Below are positions 33,323 through 46,600 of a stretch of 64,000 nt of DNA, one piece after another (within the stretch, counting starts at the first letter, position 1; every line of letters starts with the position of its first letter). The notes beneath the pieces are model-generated. The model had not been told where the DNA came from. It saw only the letters and a list, made by a program, of their open reading frames with translations, and did no database searches. The DNA lies in contig OX393564.1 in NCBI GenBank assembly GCA_947652115.1, forward strand, positions 21,243,976-21,307,975, read 5' to 3'. Made by a program: the position numbers and the translations under genes. Origin of the DNA: Blastomussa wellsi (taxonomy: Eukaryota; Cnidaria; Anthozoa; Scleractinia; Plerogyridae).

Positions 33323-34478
33323 TTGGAAGATCTTGGGCAGTCAAGAGGAAACAAAATATGCCACTGACCCAGTTGTTTACTTTTCCGAATTAGTGTTCTG
33401 GTGTATTTGGCATTTTGTTTTACACCCATTGTTAATTTATACACCAATTGATAATGATTGACTTTATTTACAAATAAAAATTTTGCACAGAATGTTGCTA
33501 TACCTGTGGTTAACAATAAACTGGAATTTATCTAGTATAAATATCTTTTTAGACATTTTTTGTGTAGTATGGCTGTATATTTCTTTTAGCCTTGTAGTAG
33601 TTTGACAAACCTGAAGGACAAGTCAAAATTCAAATGGCAAGCAAATATCTCAGGGACCAAAATTAACTTTTTGTCCATTACTTGCAGCAATAAAAAGTTT
33701 TACTTGTCAGCTAGCAATTTGTGGTCGTCAAAATTCAGTTGTTGGCAAGAGGTTCTAAATTTCATGTCAGCGTAATTGCCTTGAAGGCCATTTCTGGTCC
33801 GTACTGCGCAGTCTCAGGATTTGTTTACGTTTGTTTTGAATTTGTCAATACGTTACACTTTGGTAACTTCGTACATGAAGTTTTTGAGTCCGTCATTACG
33901 GGTCGTTTCGTTTGGGACTTCTCAAAGAGCTGAAACGTTGGTTTGGGATATCGTCAAGGTTCGTCAACTCATTATTGTTTTGCAAGGATATCGGATGTTA
34001 ATAATGAAGAAAACGTAAGTTTTTACCCATAATTTTCATTTTGGCTCGTTTGCATTTTATCGCGAGAGACTTGATAAACATTGCAGGTGGAGATTGTGCA
34101 GTACAGACTGGAAATGGGCTTTAAGTAGCCAAAAAATCAAAGTTAACATAAATTTGACCATGAGATATTTGCATATGACAAATCCAATGTATTATGGCGA
34201 AGTCCTGGATATAGAGTGGTGCATCTCTACCCTAAAATTCCCAGCAAACCCCAACCCCCCCCCCCCCATTTTTGTTAAATCACACTGAAAAATGAGTATT
34301 TTTATGCTTTTATTTAATGCAAATCCTGAGTGTTCGCATTAATTTTATTTCAGTAAGAACTAATGTGACCTGTTTAAGATTACATCGCCATTCTGTGAAA
34401 ACCATTTTTTTTTTCTTAGAAATTATAAAAACTCTCAAACCTTATTTGGCTTGGAGGTTTCATTATTCTAAACTAAAT

Positions 34479-36889
34479 TTAAAAGTATTCTAAACTGTCA
34501 TCTTCCTTGAGTCCAGTCTTGACAGCAGTTACTTCAAGGGTTGATCCAGCATAAGGCAAAGTTTGATACACACGCAAGTGGACATAGGAAGAATCACCAA
34601 CATTAACCTGAAAATGAAATGGAGATATCTACCAATGCCACTCAAGTGTTCCTGTCAGCAGCCTCCTACTCAAACATTCTTTTGGCTTGTCACGCAATCT
34701 TCCTGTGTGATAAAGCCAAAAGAATGTCTGGTCAGGAGGCTATCCTGCCTACCGTTCAAGGAAGAGGGAAAACTAGACAAAAGCGCTATCTATGCTTATT
34801 CACTTGCCTGTTATCGAGAGCTGTGCATTTAGAACTTGCATTTTGGAGTTGACCCCAATGCATTTTTGAACTTGTTTTATCACATGATCGACTGTAGAGG
34901 ACTTCCCCAGGAGGTTGTCACGCACAACGGAGGAAACTTTGTTGGCACTGAGAAGGAATTACATGAACTACCCAAAAACCTTGACAACGATAAAATTCAT
35001 TTCGCATTTCAATCCGCCATTAGCACGCTTCAGCTAGCACTACGCATTCTCTCGTGTGTTTATTGTTGGGCTGGGTTAGACATTTTATTTTTTCTCCGTT
35101 GTACGCAGTTGTATATTAATAATTTGTGTAAACATGACCCGTCTAGATTGGCATAGCTACCTGCAGGCATGTTAAAACTGTAAATTTTAATTTCAACAAT
35201 AAAATGTATGTATGTTATTGCAAAACTCAAATGTTGATAATTTTGGATCATTGCCTGGCTTTGTCTGACAGGCTTGTGGGAATTTGGTAAGAATTTGTAT
35301 AATCCAATTGAGTCATTTCAACTCTTCATTTCAAGAGTGAATTATTGAAACCAGTAATTAAATCAAATTTGTGAAAATGAATTGGTTGTACCCTAGTACT
35401 ATTTTGTACCATTTTAAATGAACAAACAATTCTTTTAATCAGATGCCTAGGGCTTCAGGGATCTGAACAAAAAATACCTGGCCCTAAGACAGAAGAAATA
35501 GGGCCCCAGGATTTTGCTGCACTGGCTCTAATAAGAAAAGCGAACTATTAATAGGTTTGTCTCAATTCCAACAGAAAACCCTTGGGGCTTTTGGATTCAA
35601 AGCAAAACTTTTGTTGCTTAGGGGCACCCTTAACTTACGAGCTTGCATTGGTCATCTTTAGGCAAAGTGATGTAGCAGGGAGGCATCTGGTGAAGAAGAG
35701 CCAAGAAAGCTGCTTTCTCATGACTTTGCTCCTCGTGCACTAGATGCCTGCATCCAGGCTAAGGGAGCCTGTTAGGACCCTGTTACGTAATTACAGAAGT
35801 TCTCTGGACTGACCTTGATGAAGTAATTTGTTCCAGCTACAACTTGTGTTTTATAAGAAACAGCTTCAAATTGACTATATGATGCCCCTGCTTTTGCCTC
35901 TGCTTGGCTCTTCATCTGAAAAATAAACCGATCAACATCAAATTTCTCCTTACAATATCAATACATTTGTCAAGCAGACTGGTAATGAGAATAAACAAAA
36001 TCATCGACTGGAGATGTATATGTCATGGCTTAAATTTCTCTTTGGTTTAAAATTTTTCAAACCAGTTTGATTTTTCATAATTATATCTTATATTCATTAT
36101 ACTGATAAGGATAAAAACTTTGAAACTTCTTTAGTCTTGGATTTTAGTACCCGATGACGTCACATGAAAACAATTTATAAGTGAGTGAAAATTAGTTGGG
36201 TTGAAAATTCTCATTATGTTAAACATTTTTTGAGATTGGGGCCGAAAATGAAAGGAATGCACTGTAAGATATACAGCATATGAGAGCGAGTAAAGCATGG
36301 AATTTTTACAAGGGGCTGGAATTCTGGGGGGACCTCACATCTGAAAGGGGTGGGGATGCTTGTCGTCTCGCTTAGGGGTGTAAATTTCAGATTTTGGTCT
36401 CACTTGGGGTGTTCTGGGCAATACGCCAGTATATTTAGCCATGATTTGCTCGTTTAGGTTTGCGCGCGAAGAAATATTACTATTTTTCATCTTTCTGTAT
36501 TTTAACATGGTCTCTTTTGGGGGTAAAAAAAGCTTGGGCCACGCCCAGATTGGTCTCCTTTCGGGGTTCAATTCAAAATCCGCCCCTTTCATATACGAGT
36601 TTCCCCCGGGCTGGAATTACCTTGCGCATACAGTATTTGCAGTCTTTCGAGCGAACAGCCCTTGTAATACAATCAATATATTAGCTTCATTAGACAATCA
36701 GAAACTCCAGCGTTTTCCAATGAAGCGCTGAGAGGCTTTGTAATAAAAACACTATCAAAGCATCGTGCAGTTGTTTGGTGAAACTTTCAGTCACGCAATA
36801 CCAAAAAAACGTTTACAACAAACCTCGTCGCAAATCTTTTTTACTCCGTCATCAGCCTTTTTCTCCTCACTGGTTCCACCACACGACAT
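34479..36889 (-). CDS. CSTB: Stefin-type cystatin (cystatin B-like), complete, 3 exons
   Basis: Cytosolic inhibitor of papain-like cysteine cathepsins. Coding order on the minus strand: 36889-36824, 35915-35814, 34607-34479; phase 0 junctions; 98 aa, the same length as human cystatin B. The N-terminal MSCGGTSE gives the Gly that enters the protease cleft. Exon 2 ends in [11 protein letters not shown] with the signature QVVAG loop. Exon 3 has [21 protein letters not shown], whose LP forms the second binding hairpin, and it ends in the short EYF tail. There is no signal peptide and there are no paired cysteines, so it is type 1 (stefin). It is head to head with DDX10. Fragments of a BEL/Pao element lie just past its stop codon on the other strand. 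Confidence 0.95.
34700..35030 (+). pseudogene. BEL/Pao-like retrotransposon integrase fragment, frameshifted
   Basis: Two overlapping frames together resemble an integrase core: the first reads [20 protein letters not shown] (ending near 34840) and the second [20 protein letters not shown] with a following NFVGTEKEL (from about 34836). This block is typical of BEL/Pao polyproteins. The frames are broken at about 34835, and the usual catalytic DNG is THNGG here, so the active Asp is replaced by His. No LTRs, reverse transcriptase or gag were seen. It is a dead fragment next to the 3' end of the cystatin gene. Confidence 0.7.
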
Positions 36890-37055
36890 TTTTGGCAACA
36901 ATGTTTCTCGACAGAGAATTGAAATCTTGGTGAAGCTACAAAACAAAATAATTTTAGTAACGTTGCACCTCATGTGACAGTCACATGACTTCCCCGCCTG
37001 ACCACGTAATTTTTGTAACCAAGCCTTATTGAAGGGAGGGTGGTTACCAAAAAAC
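36890..37055. promoter_or_regulatory. Candidate bidirectional promoter, cystatin / DDX10
   Basis: The two start codons are 166 bp apart in opposite directions, so the genes must share promoter sequence. It contains a GTCACATGAC core and a GCCTGACCACGTAA stretch (possible E-box or CREB-like sites, inference). The DDX10 ATG lies in AACATGGCGGAC, close to the YY1 motif seen at many animal start sites. Confidence 0.6.
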
Positions 37056-37655
37056 ATGGCGGACGGTAAGGAAGCAAAGAAGTTACGATGGAAAAAATCT
37101 GAAAAACATCGTCGAATACGACGTCAGGAATTATGGGCAAAGGAAGAAAAAGAGATAAAAGAGTTAGATGAACGTTGCAGAGATGTAAGTTGTGGTCATT
37201 CTTTAATATAGGTTTCACGGCGTGTTGATATAAACAAAATAATTTGTTTGACATGATTTCAAGAGAATTGCCACGTGCTAGTAGCGTTTATCATCGGTAT
37301 ATACTTCATGCCAGTATGCCATATAGTCTCCCGCACCATAGATTCAGTTGACAGTTGATCATTGCTAAGGACAGTAGATCAGTGCGCTAAGGACAGTAGA
37401 TCAGTGGTAGTGACAGCTGATCATTGATAGGGATGGTTAATCAGTGCTAAGGACTGTGGATCAATGTTACGGACTTTTGATCAATGCTGAGGAGAGTCGA
37501 TAAGGGAATGGGATTAAGAGTGATGGGTGACTATATTCGCTCCGACGAAGGGCTAACGCTCGAAACGCCAGCTCTTGAATCTCTTTACGGTGGGCAATTG
37601 ACATTATCAACCCAGTTGATAAAACCAAATTATATTGTTGTACTTCCCACCGACA

Positions 37656-37688
<33 letters not shown>

Positions 37689-40600
37689 CTATATGGTATA
37701 CTGGCATGAAGTATTTACCATCTCATCTAGTTATCGCAAAGGTCACTATTTTTTAGTAACTTAAAGCTTTAATAGAAATACTAATATAAGACAGTATACA
37801 CTATACTAGGAGATGAATAACGTGACATTTTTATGGTGTGATGAGCTAAGTAACCAGTTGAAGCAAAATCAGAGAATCATGCACAGCATAAATATATAGC
37901 AGCAATATTGTAAGCAAAAAAATATATGGACATTATGTATGAAATGGGCCATTCCATTTAATGTCCACACCCTGCCTAGATCCCTCTAGAAACAAAGGTC
38001 AAAGTGCCGACACATTCCTCCTTCAGAAAAAAAAGAAGAGGTCAAAGGCAATGACATAAATATCCCCTTGGAAATAACTTTTGAAGAACACCCTCCCCCT
38101 AAGATTTCTTAGGCCCTCAATAGGGGTTGGGGGGTTGGGTGCGGGTAAAAAATGTAATGGACCAATACATGGTTTCCTGTGAACCTTTGCTCTCTTTCAG
38201 ACCAACAGGAGTCGAGGGAAGTCAGGCTTACAAAGCCTTGTCTAGACTGAGTCGGATGATGAAACGTTTTCTGTATATACTACAACTGGTTTCAAATTGT
38301 TTCACCATCCACACTGCATCACCAGAAACACTTAAATGCATGCTAGAGCATCGTCACATTTTATGCTTGATCCCACATAAATCTGACCAAATATGGCACT
38401 AACACACCTATCCAGCATTCTGAAATTTATTCTCTCTGGAGAGTGTTTCAAACAGTTCTGTTTGTAGTTGCCCATAGTGCAGGGCACGAAATTAACTTTT
38501 TTTCCAAGGAGCCATCTGGCTCCTAAATTTTCCAAAGTGGTGGCCAAGACCAAAAAGTTGGGAGCCATTTTTTCACGTGGAAGGTGTCGCCACGCTTGGA
38601 AAAGTATGGAATGTTGCGAGCCCGCAATATGTGTTGTTAGCAAAAGGGACATTTCATTTCACAATATACAACGTAACGTTTCGAAAATCCAAGATGGCGG
38701 ATGTTGACATGTTCGCTTTGTAGCATGCGTGACGATTTTGCTTAACACTACCTCATCGTTCGCACCGATTTGTCTACCTTAAAGCTTTATTTAGTTGAAA
38801 AATACGTCAAGGTAAGATATACAAAGCCCAAAGAGTTCTGGTCGCCAACTTGGCGACTAATTTTTGAATCTTGGTCGCCAGGATAGTAATTTTAGTCGCA
38901 TTGGCGACTGTATTAAGCGCAATTTCGTGCCCTGTAGTGCCATTTTAGTGTGGTCAGAAGGTCACTCTGGAGAAAAATTTATCCAGCTTGGAGTTGATAC
39001 AGACTAATTGACTGCTCAGTGGCAATGTGCAGTTTCAGAAAATGTCCATACCTACCCCAAGGATGGTCCTTGGAAATTCAGTTCTAAGGGGGAGGGAGGT
39101 CGCACCCAAAATTTTGAAGGAAAAGTATGAAGCTATTAAAGCTGGAAATTCCAGGGATAGGGGAGTGGAGTTCAAACCACGGAATCATCCATAGGGGAGA
39201 TGAGGATATTTTCTGGAACTACATGATGTAAGGATTTGCCGATGCAATAAAAAAACAGGTCTGCAAGCATGTAAGAGCCTTGTAGCATATCAGGCCCAGG
39301 GTAATAATCGGCGATCTTATCGTCAGCGTCAAGCAAGTATTAAAAAAATTTGGTAAATAATGGAAGGGGGATCCAGACTCCAATCCCTCCCCCTGGATCC
39401 ACCACTGAGGCCGGAGCTGATCCCTGTTTCTGTAGCATGAAGTGACTACATGTAGGAGTATTTCTACACGCCACTGGACTGATTTGCCGGTATCCATTGA
39501 TACGTGTCAACACGGGTGGGGAGAGGCACTGTGAAAGTTAAGTGCCTTGCCCAAAAAAACAAGGTTCTGCTTAATTTAGTATTCCCTTATCTTGCCACTG
39601 AGTGAACCCTGCATCCTTCTGTCTCACCTTCCATATATAAGATAATCACAAAGCCAAGTGAACATATTTCTTATTGACTAACTAGAATTATTTATCCTTT
39701 TTTTCACTTTTAGCTTGATTCTTCTGCTGCTGTTTCAAAGTTTGCTGATTTGCCTCTCTCACAAAGAATGCTTAAAGGTAGAGTAGTTCAAACTGTAAAA
39801 TCTCCTTACCTGCCCTTGCTGGGGCACTGCGTTGTGTTCTTAGACAAAACACTTTACTTTCACCCAGATGTATAAATGGGTACCAGAGAATTTTAATGCT
39901 GGGGGTGAGAGGAGGGCGGGTTGTAGAAAAACGTCTGGGCTCTCCATGCTAAGGAAAGCAGACCTGATGGACCACTAGTCTTGTTGGAAGACTTTTACCA
40001 GCAAGTGCCACTAAACTGCATGTCAATTAGTAACCATATTTAGCCGTGTATTCGTCGACCTCGTGTATAAGTCGACCCCCTAACTTTGGGGCCAAAAACT
40101 AAGTTTTCTTCATTTTATTGGAAAACTTAAATATATTGTAATTCTTAGAATTATTGTTCAGGTAAGTACTATGGATATATGAAACAATCAGAGCAAGTTT
40201 CAATGTGAAGTTTTAATATTCTCGTATGTCCGCAATTGTTTTAACAACACATGTAAATGTGGGCATTTTGTCCATAATGCTTGAAACAGGCTTACAGAAT
40301 CAAACATACTAATTGCAGACAGACCTTTCTAACTGTGGAAGTTGAAAAAGCAGCTTTAGCAGGCAGGCAAAACACCATTAGCCAGGTAGTAGTTTTGAAA
40401 GGATTTATTCTCTAATTCTCCTTTCTTTCTTTCGTTCATCAGGCTTGCAAGGTTCAGGGTATCAGATTCCAACTGAAATTCAGAAAGCAGGAATACCTAT
40501 ATCTTTGAAAGGCTGTGACGTCTTGGGAGCTGCCAAGACTGGCTCAGGAAAAACTCTGGCATTTCTTATACCTGTAAGGCATCCACAGGTTTCATTGTTG

Positions 40601-43600
40601 TTGGTTTTATTTTAATGGAATCCTGCAAAATAAATTAATTAATATATGAGCTAGTTTTAGAGAGTAAGTCATCCAACAATAGCTTCATTGATTGTTGTCT
40701 AAAAGTTATTCAACTTTTCAAAAGGTAATTGAAGTGTTATGGAGGCAGCGCTGGACTTCTATGGATGGTTTAGGTGCACTAATAATATCTCCTACACGTG
40801 AACTTGTAAGTAGGGTTCAAGTAGTTTTATTATTAATTTCTTTTTGAATGATATATATCGTTCATTTTGTACCACACTTTTTATGTGTTTGGTTAGTTCA
40901 GATGCATGCTGTGCGAGTGAGAAATTGTAAGCAATGTTTACGTTTTTCTTTCCTAACTCAGAAATTGTCCAATTTTGCAAACTTCAGGTTAGCAGGGCCA
41001 TTTTCTGTCCTTCGCTTTCCTATTTCAAATTGTGGGTTGTGTGATTGTTTTTTCTTACAGCGCAACGCGCCTTAGAATGGCCACCCTACCAATTTTTTTG
41101 ACAAGTTAGCCAGTCAGAGAGCACAAATTTGTTTGAGTTTTCCCGCCTCCTTGTTAAAAGCATGACAGGTTTCATGACAACAGCTTTTAATATTGCAAGG
41201 AGGCATGACAGCTCAAACAAATTCTCGCTCTCTGATTGGCTAGTTATAACTTGTCAAAAAAGTTTGTTGGGTGGTCACACTATGGCGCATCGTGATGTAA
41301 ATATATATTAAGTACTTCACCCAAACAAAAGAGAAGGAAAAGAACAATGAACGTAGGCACAATACAGAAAAGGTGCAGATGTATTTACAGCACTCTACTC
41401 TTGGTCTGATTAAACATATTAGAAAAACGTGAAGTTTGTGTGAACTCTCGCAAGTGGCTTTTGTTGCATTGGGTTTATTATAAATTATAAAGGAGATTGC
41501 ATGGCCGCACAGAGCATTGCAAGATATTTCACAAGTGAGCACAGCGAAAGAGTGAAATATGTTTCAACATGAGAAGAGAAATTTTGTATCTCCAAGCGGC
41601 CATGTAATATTCTTATTACATAACCATAGCAATGGTGACATCTTCACATGTGAAGATAACACGTTATCTTCATCTGTATATGTGTATATCATGTTTTCGC
41701 TGCATGTAATAAATCAGATTACTATATAGAATGTAAAGGTTAGTTTTCTTTGTACTTTAGGCCATCCCCTTTGCACAAGAAATTCTCCATTTAGTATCGT
41801 CTGACTGGCCCAAATTTTTGTGTTTTCAAAACAAAGGTTATGAGGAAGGTACTGTAATTTGATCCAGTCAAACATTTTGTCACTTTTAATCTGAAATATA
41901 GACATCATTTTGCCCATACACATATTCAAATTTAACTTTAAGAAAATGTGTCACTCTCCCATAAGAGCAGCTTTCCACCGATGTGAGAGGAAACTATGTA
42001 CTAAACAAACGCTTTACCCCCAACCATTTGACTCTTTTTGCTTCCTTTTTCGACAGATTGACCCAAAATCAAGAAACACATTCAATAATAAAGGAGAAAA
42101 AGGGGGATGGCCTTTATTATTAAAAAACTACACAATATAGCTTGATTAGTTACCCATTGATTAAATGTGAAATTCTTTTTATTTTCAGGCATATCAAACC
42201 TTTGAAGTACTGTGTAAGATTGGCAACAAACATGACCTCTCAGCAGGTCTTATAATAGGAGGAAAGGTATCCACCTTTTCAGACACTTGTATTATATAAA
42301 CTGCAGTGCTTTATAAGGATTTCCGCCCCTGAGAAAATCGATAATTGAACACACGTGTAAAATTACGATAATTTTGCGTGTGATGATATCAATGATGTTA
42401 CATTCTATACCAATTTATTGGTGTACAGAAATTAAAGGGACACTGTCATGCCTGATATATCATGTTTTAATAAGTATGGCCTGTAGCTTGCTGTATTCGT
42501 GCTTTATTGCCTTGCAATAGAAGGAGAAAAATGCTGAAAGTGGTGAAAGCAGAGAAATATCAACTGAGAAGAAAAAATAACTATTAAAAGATTCAAAATT
42601 TCATCAGAATTTCAGCTTTCATTTCTTGACATCCTGTCCAGAAATCAATTTTGATGGATTGCAATCCACTTCCATCTTTGTAATCCTGTACTGCTTCCCC
42701 AAAATGCCTGTTCTATCTTGTTCTGTGGAATCTTTTTATCAAATGTATTTGTGTATTTGGTGGCATTTTGCACAATAATATGGAATTTAAAACATAAAAA
42801 TTTCTATAATCCGGCGTGACAGTGTCCCTTTAAAGTGACATGAAAATTTCATGTAATTACTAAAAAAGGTAATTTGTTACTCCCCCTAGATAGGATGCTA
42901 TTCCTTCCTGGGGATACGGTCATACCCTCCAGTATTCTGTTAGGTTGTCCTACCAATTTGACGCTACTACTCCCGAGTGAATATAGGCACTGTGAAAGTG
43001 TTTTGCCCAATAACACAACACAATAACCACAGCTTGGGCTTGAACCTGAAAAATGCAATCCAGAGTCCAGCAAACTAACCAGTAGGCCGCTATGATTCCC
43101 ATGTTTTAATTGCATGCCTTGTTTTTATTTTCTTAATAGGACCTGAAACAAGAACAAGAAAGAATAAGAAAAACAAACATTGTAGTTTGTACTCCTGGAC
43201 GACTGCTGCAACACATGGATGAGACACCAGACTTCACCTGCAATTCTTTACAAGTTCTTGGTAAATAAACCTATTTTACCTTACTGAGCGGAGAGAGAGA
43301 GAGTATTTTTTCCTATTTTACTGAGTGGGAGTGGGGCGGAGGCGCAGTGGCCTAATGGTTAGTGTGCTGGACTCCAGATCGGACGGTCTGGGTTCAAGCC
43401 TCAGCCGGGTCACTGCGCTGTGTTCTTGGGCAGGACACTTTACTCTCACAGTGCCTCTCTTCACCCAGGTGCATAAAGGGGTACTGGCGAATTTAATGCT
43501 GTGGGGTAACCCTCTGATGGACTAGCATCCCATCCAGGGGGAAGTAGAAATACTCCCAGTTGCTTTATGCTAATGAAACCGAGATAAGCTCCGGTGATAT

Positions 43601-46600
43601 GGGCCACTAGGCTCGACACAGACTTTGCCTTGCCTTGCATTGAGTGGAGAGAGTTCTATATGTTTCTCCCAAGATTTGCAAAATGTGAACCTCAAATGAG
43701 AAAAGAGTACGGTAAGCAAAAATGCTGATTTGGATGGATAATTTTGAGAAATCTTCTGAGTTAGCGTGAGGCAATTACAGACAACCCACTGACATGAGGG
43801 TCATGTTCAAACTCTCAGTAGTCCTGCTATAATTCATTTCTCAAATCTTTCTGATCTTTGGGAGGAAAGCTATGCAGACGTGTGACAGTGTCAGCTTTAA
43901 ACAGGTCATTGGGGATTCTCCATACCTGACTTTTTTCTGCACAAAACTGAGTCCACCTTTTTGCACATTTCTTTCAGTGTTAGATGAAGCAGACAGAATT
44001 CTTGATCTGGGTTTTGCTGCTACCGTGAATGCCATAATAGAAAATCTTCCGGAAGAAAGACAGACCATGCTTTATTCCGCAACTCAAACAAGGTACAAGG
44101 TGCTAGGAGCTTAGCTTTGCTCAATTTTAGATTCAAACTGAGAAATTATTCAGAATTTCCAATAATTATATGTAAAGGGTTTTTCCTTGACTTGTATAAT
44201 TTTGATTTTTACTGTAAAAAGAACAATAAACTTGGACATTGTAAAAATTATATATGACAGAATTATTTTAATCATTTCTCTTACAGATCAGTACAAGATC
44301 TTGCAAGGTTGAGCCTGCAGGTAAAGACTTTTGTTTTCATTATTTTAATGAGGTAGAGATCAAAGGAGCTAATTAAGTTGCAAAGGAACAATATGCTCTA
44401 ATGAGGGGGCTGATACTTAACATCTCAGCATTTCAAATGTTGTTATGGAGGTTAGCTTGCCACCTTGTATCAAAGTCAGGGGAGAACTGGCTGTTATTAC
44501 AGTGAACTTTATCATCCCAACTCTTTGTTCCTATCTGCAAGCACAGTACATGAAAGTTTCTCACATTCCATACAACATGTTCAGAATATCTAGAGTTTTG
44601 TTTTGATGAGATTTTTGTGTTGGAGATGCACTCAGAAAACTAAACTGCAAACAAAGGTGGTGATTAGTTTGCAGTTTTGAGGTTTATTCACGTGTCCTGA
44701 AATTCATTGTGATTGGTTACTAAACAATCAACATTCCTGAAATTATTTCTGGTAATTCACGGTTTTCCTAGTTTGACAGTAGATCATAATACCGGTACTT
44801 AGCGTTTATTTGTATGGTTTCCAATCTCTTGTAAAGGATCCTGAATATGTTGCTGTACATGAAAACTCAAAAACAAGTACTCCTAAAGGACTCGCACAGG
44901 TAAAAATATCAAAGATATCACACTTTTTATTCATTTTCTTACTGTTCCTTTTTTTCTTGTCACATTCCAGTCAATCAATCAATCAATCCTTTATTCACAC
45001 TATCCTAGCTGTTTAATCACAGCTACCTGCTCGTTGATTTAAGGGAATCTTGAATATATTTTAATTAATACATTTTACTTTTTCCCTTCAGAGTTATGTA
45101 GTTTGTGAACTTCATGAGAAGTTGGATTTTCTATTTTCATTTATCCGTAATCACATTAAAAGCAAGATTCTTGTCTTCCTTTCAAGCTGTAAACAGGTTA
45201 GTATCAATACTATTTTAACTCAGTCACAAAAGTCATTTATTTTCGTTGTTCATACATGTAAATATGTTTACTTTGCTTTCCATTTTGGCTCCTCTTAGGT
45301 GAAGTTCATCTACGAATCTTTCCGTCGCCTGCGTCCTGGAATCCCATTAATGGCTCTGTATGGCAAACAAAAGCAACTGAAGAGAGTAGCAGTTTATAAT
45401 GATTTTTGTAAGAAAACTGAGGCTGTGCTGTTTGCCACAGATATTGCAGCCAGGGGTCTTGGTACGTGCTTCTCCTGTGTGACTCACATAAGCCAAAAGT
45501 GCTTAGCATCTAATATTTATGCAACAAGAACTTAATTAGCTCTAACTTTTGAGTAAATTATTTCTTGAAGAAAGTCCATACTGCAGCAACATTTTTGCAG
45601 AATTTCAGTGATTTTCGAGCCAAACTTGAATCTTTGAAAAACTGACATCCTGACGCTTTTTCAAAAATCTACATCACAATCCGTTTCCATCCTTGCCATC
45701 GTCTGCCATCCTCCCTTCCTAATGGGTTCTAATCATTTGTTGAGTACTGCTGTACAAAATAGAACCAGTATTGTTCAGCTTCTAAAGATCGATGTATGTT
45801 TTTGAGATTTCCAAAATCATGCTAAAATAGTGACAGTGTAAAGCTGCATATGTGTTAGAGAGTAGTGGCCCAGCAGTGTACAGTGTACTTATAAATCAAG
45901 GGTTGTCAAAATAAGCCGGCAACCGGCACATTTCACTGGCTATTCCGAATACTGTGCCGGCTGAATGTTAGTAGGTCAGTTCTGAGTGTGACATTGGGGA
46001 AATAAAATGGAAGTAGCTGCCTACTTTTTGGATGGAACCTGCTACTCAAAAACCTACTGGCAACCCTGATAAACCCCCAGCTGTTGAACCATTTGTACAG
46101 TTTGGTTGGAGAGTAGCACTTCAAGAGTAGCGTCAGATTACAGAAGAATTCAACACAACTCAAAGATCTTGAAGTAGCAGTAGCCGCTGGGCCTGCCTTT
46201 CATCTTCTAGCTTTTACTACTAAGAAGAAAGAATGGCCAGAGGGCCAACTGTGAGAAATAGGTATATCTTTTAGACGTTTTGTTGTGTAGTATCGCTGAG
46301 CATTTTTACAAGTTACCGGTAAGTGCCATACTAACAACGAGTAACATTTCTCAGCGATTCTACACAACAAAACATCTAATAAGAGATTTGTTATCCAACA
46401 CGCCAAATTGTTATTTCCATGTGGGTGAATTTCTAACCGCTTCTCTGGAGTCCAAATACCATGTGATATTTGTACTTGTTTTGAGTATTATGTGTACTCT
46501 GCAGTTGGATAATAATACATTGTATTTCTTCATCTCTCTTTTGCAGACATTCCTGCAGTTCACTGGGTTGTTCAACTAGATTGCCCAGAAGATGCCAATA

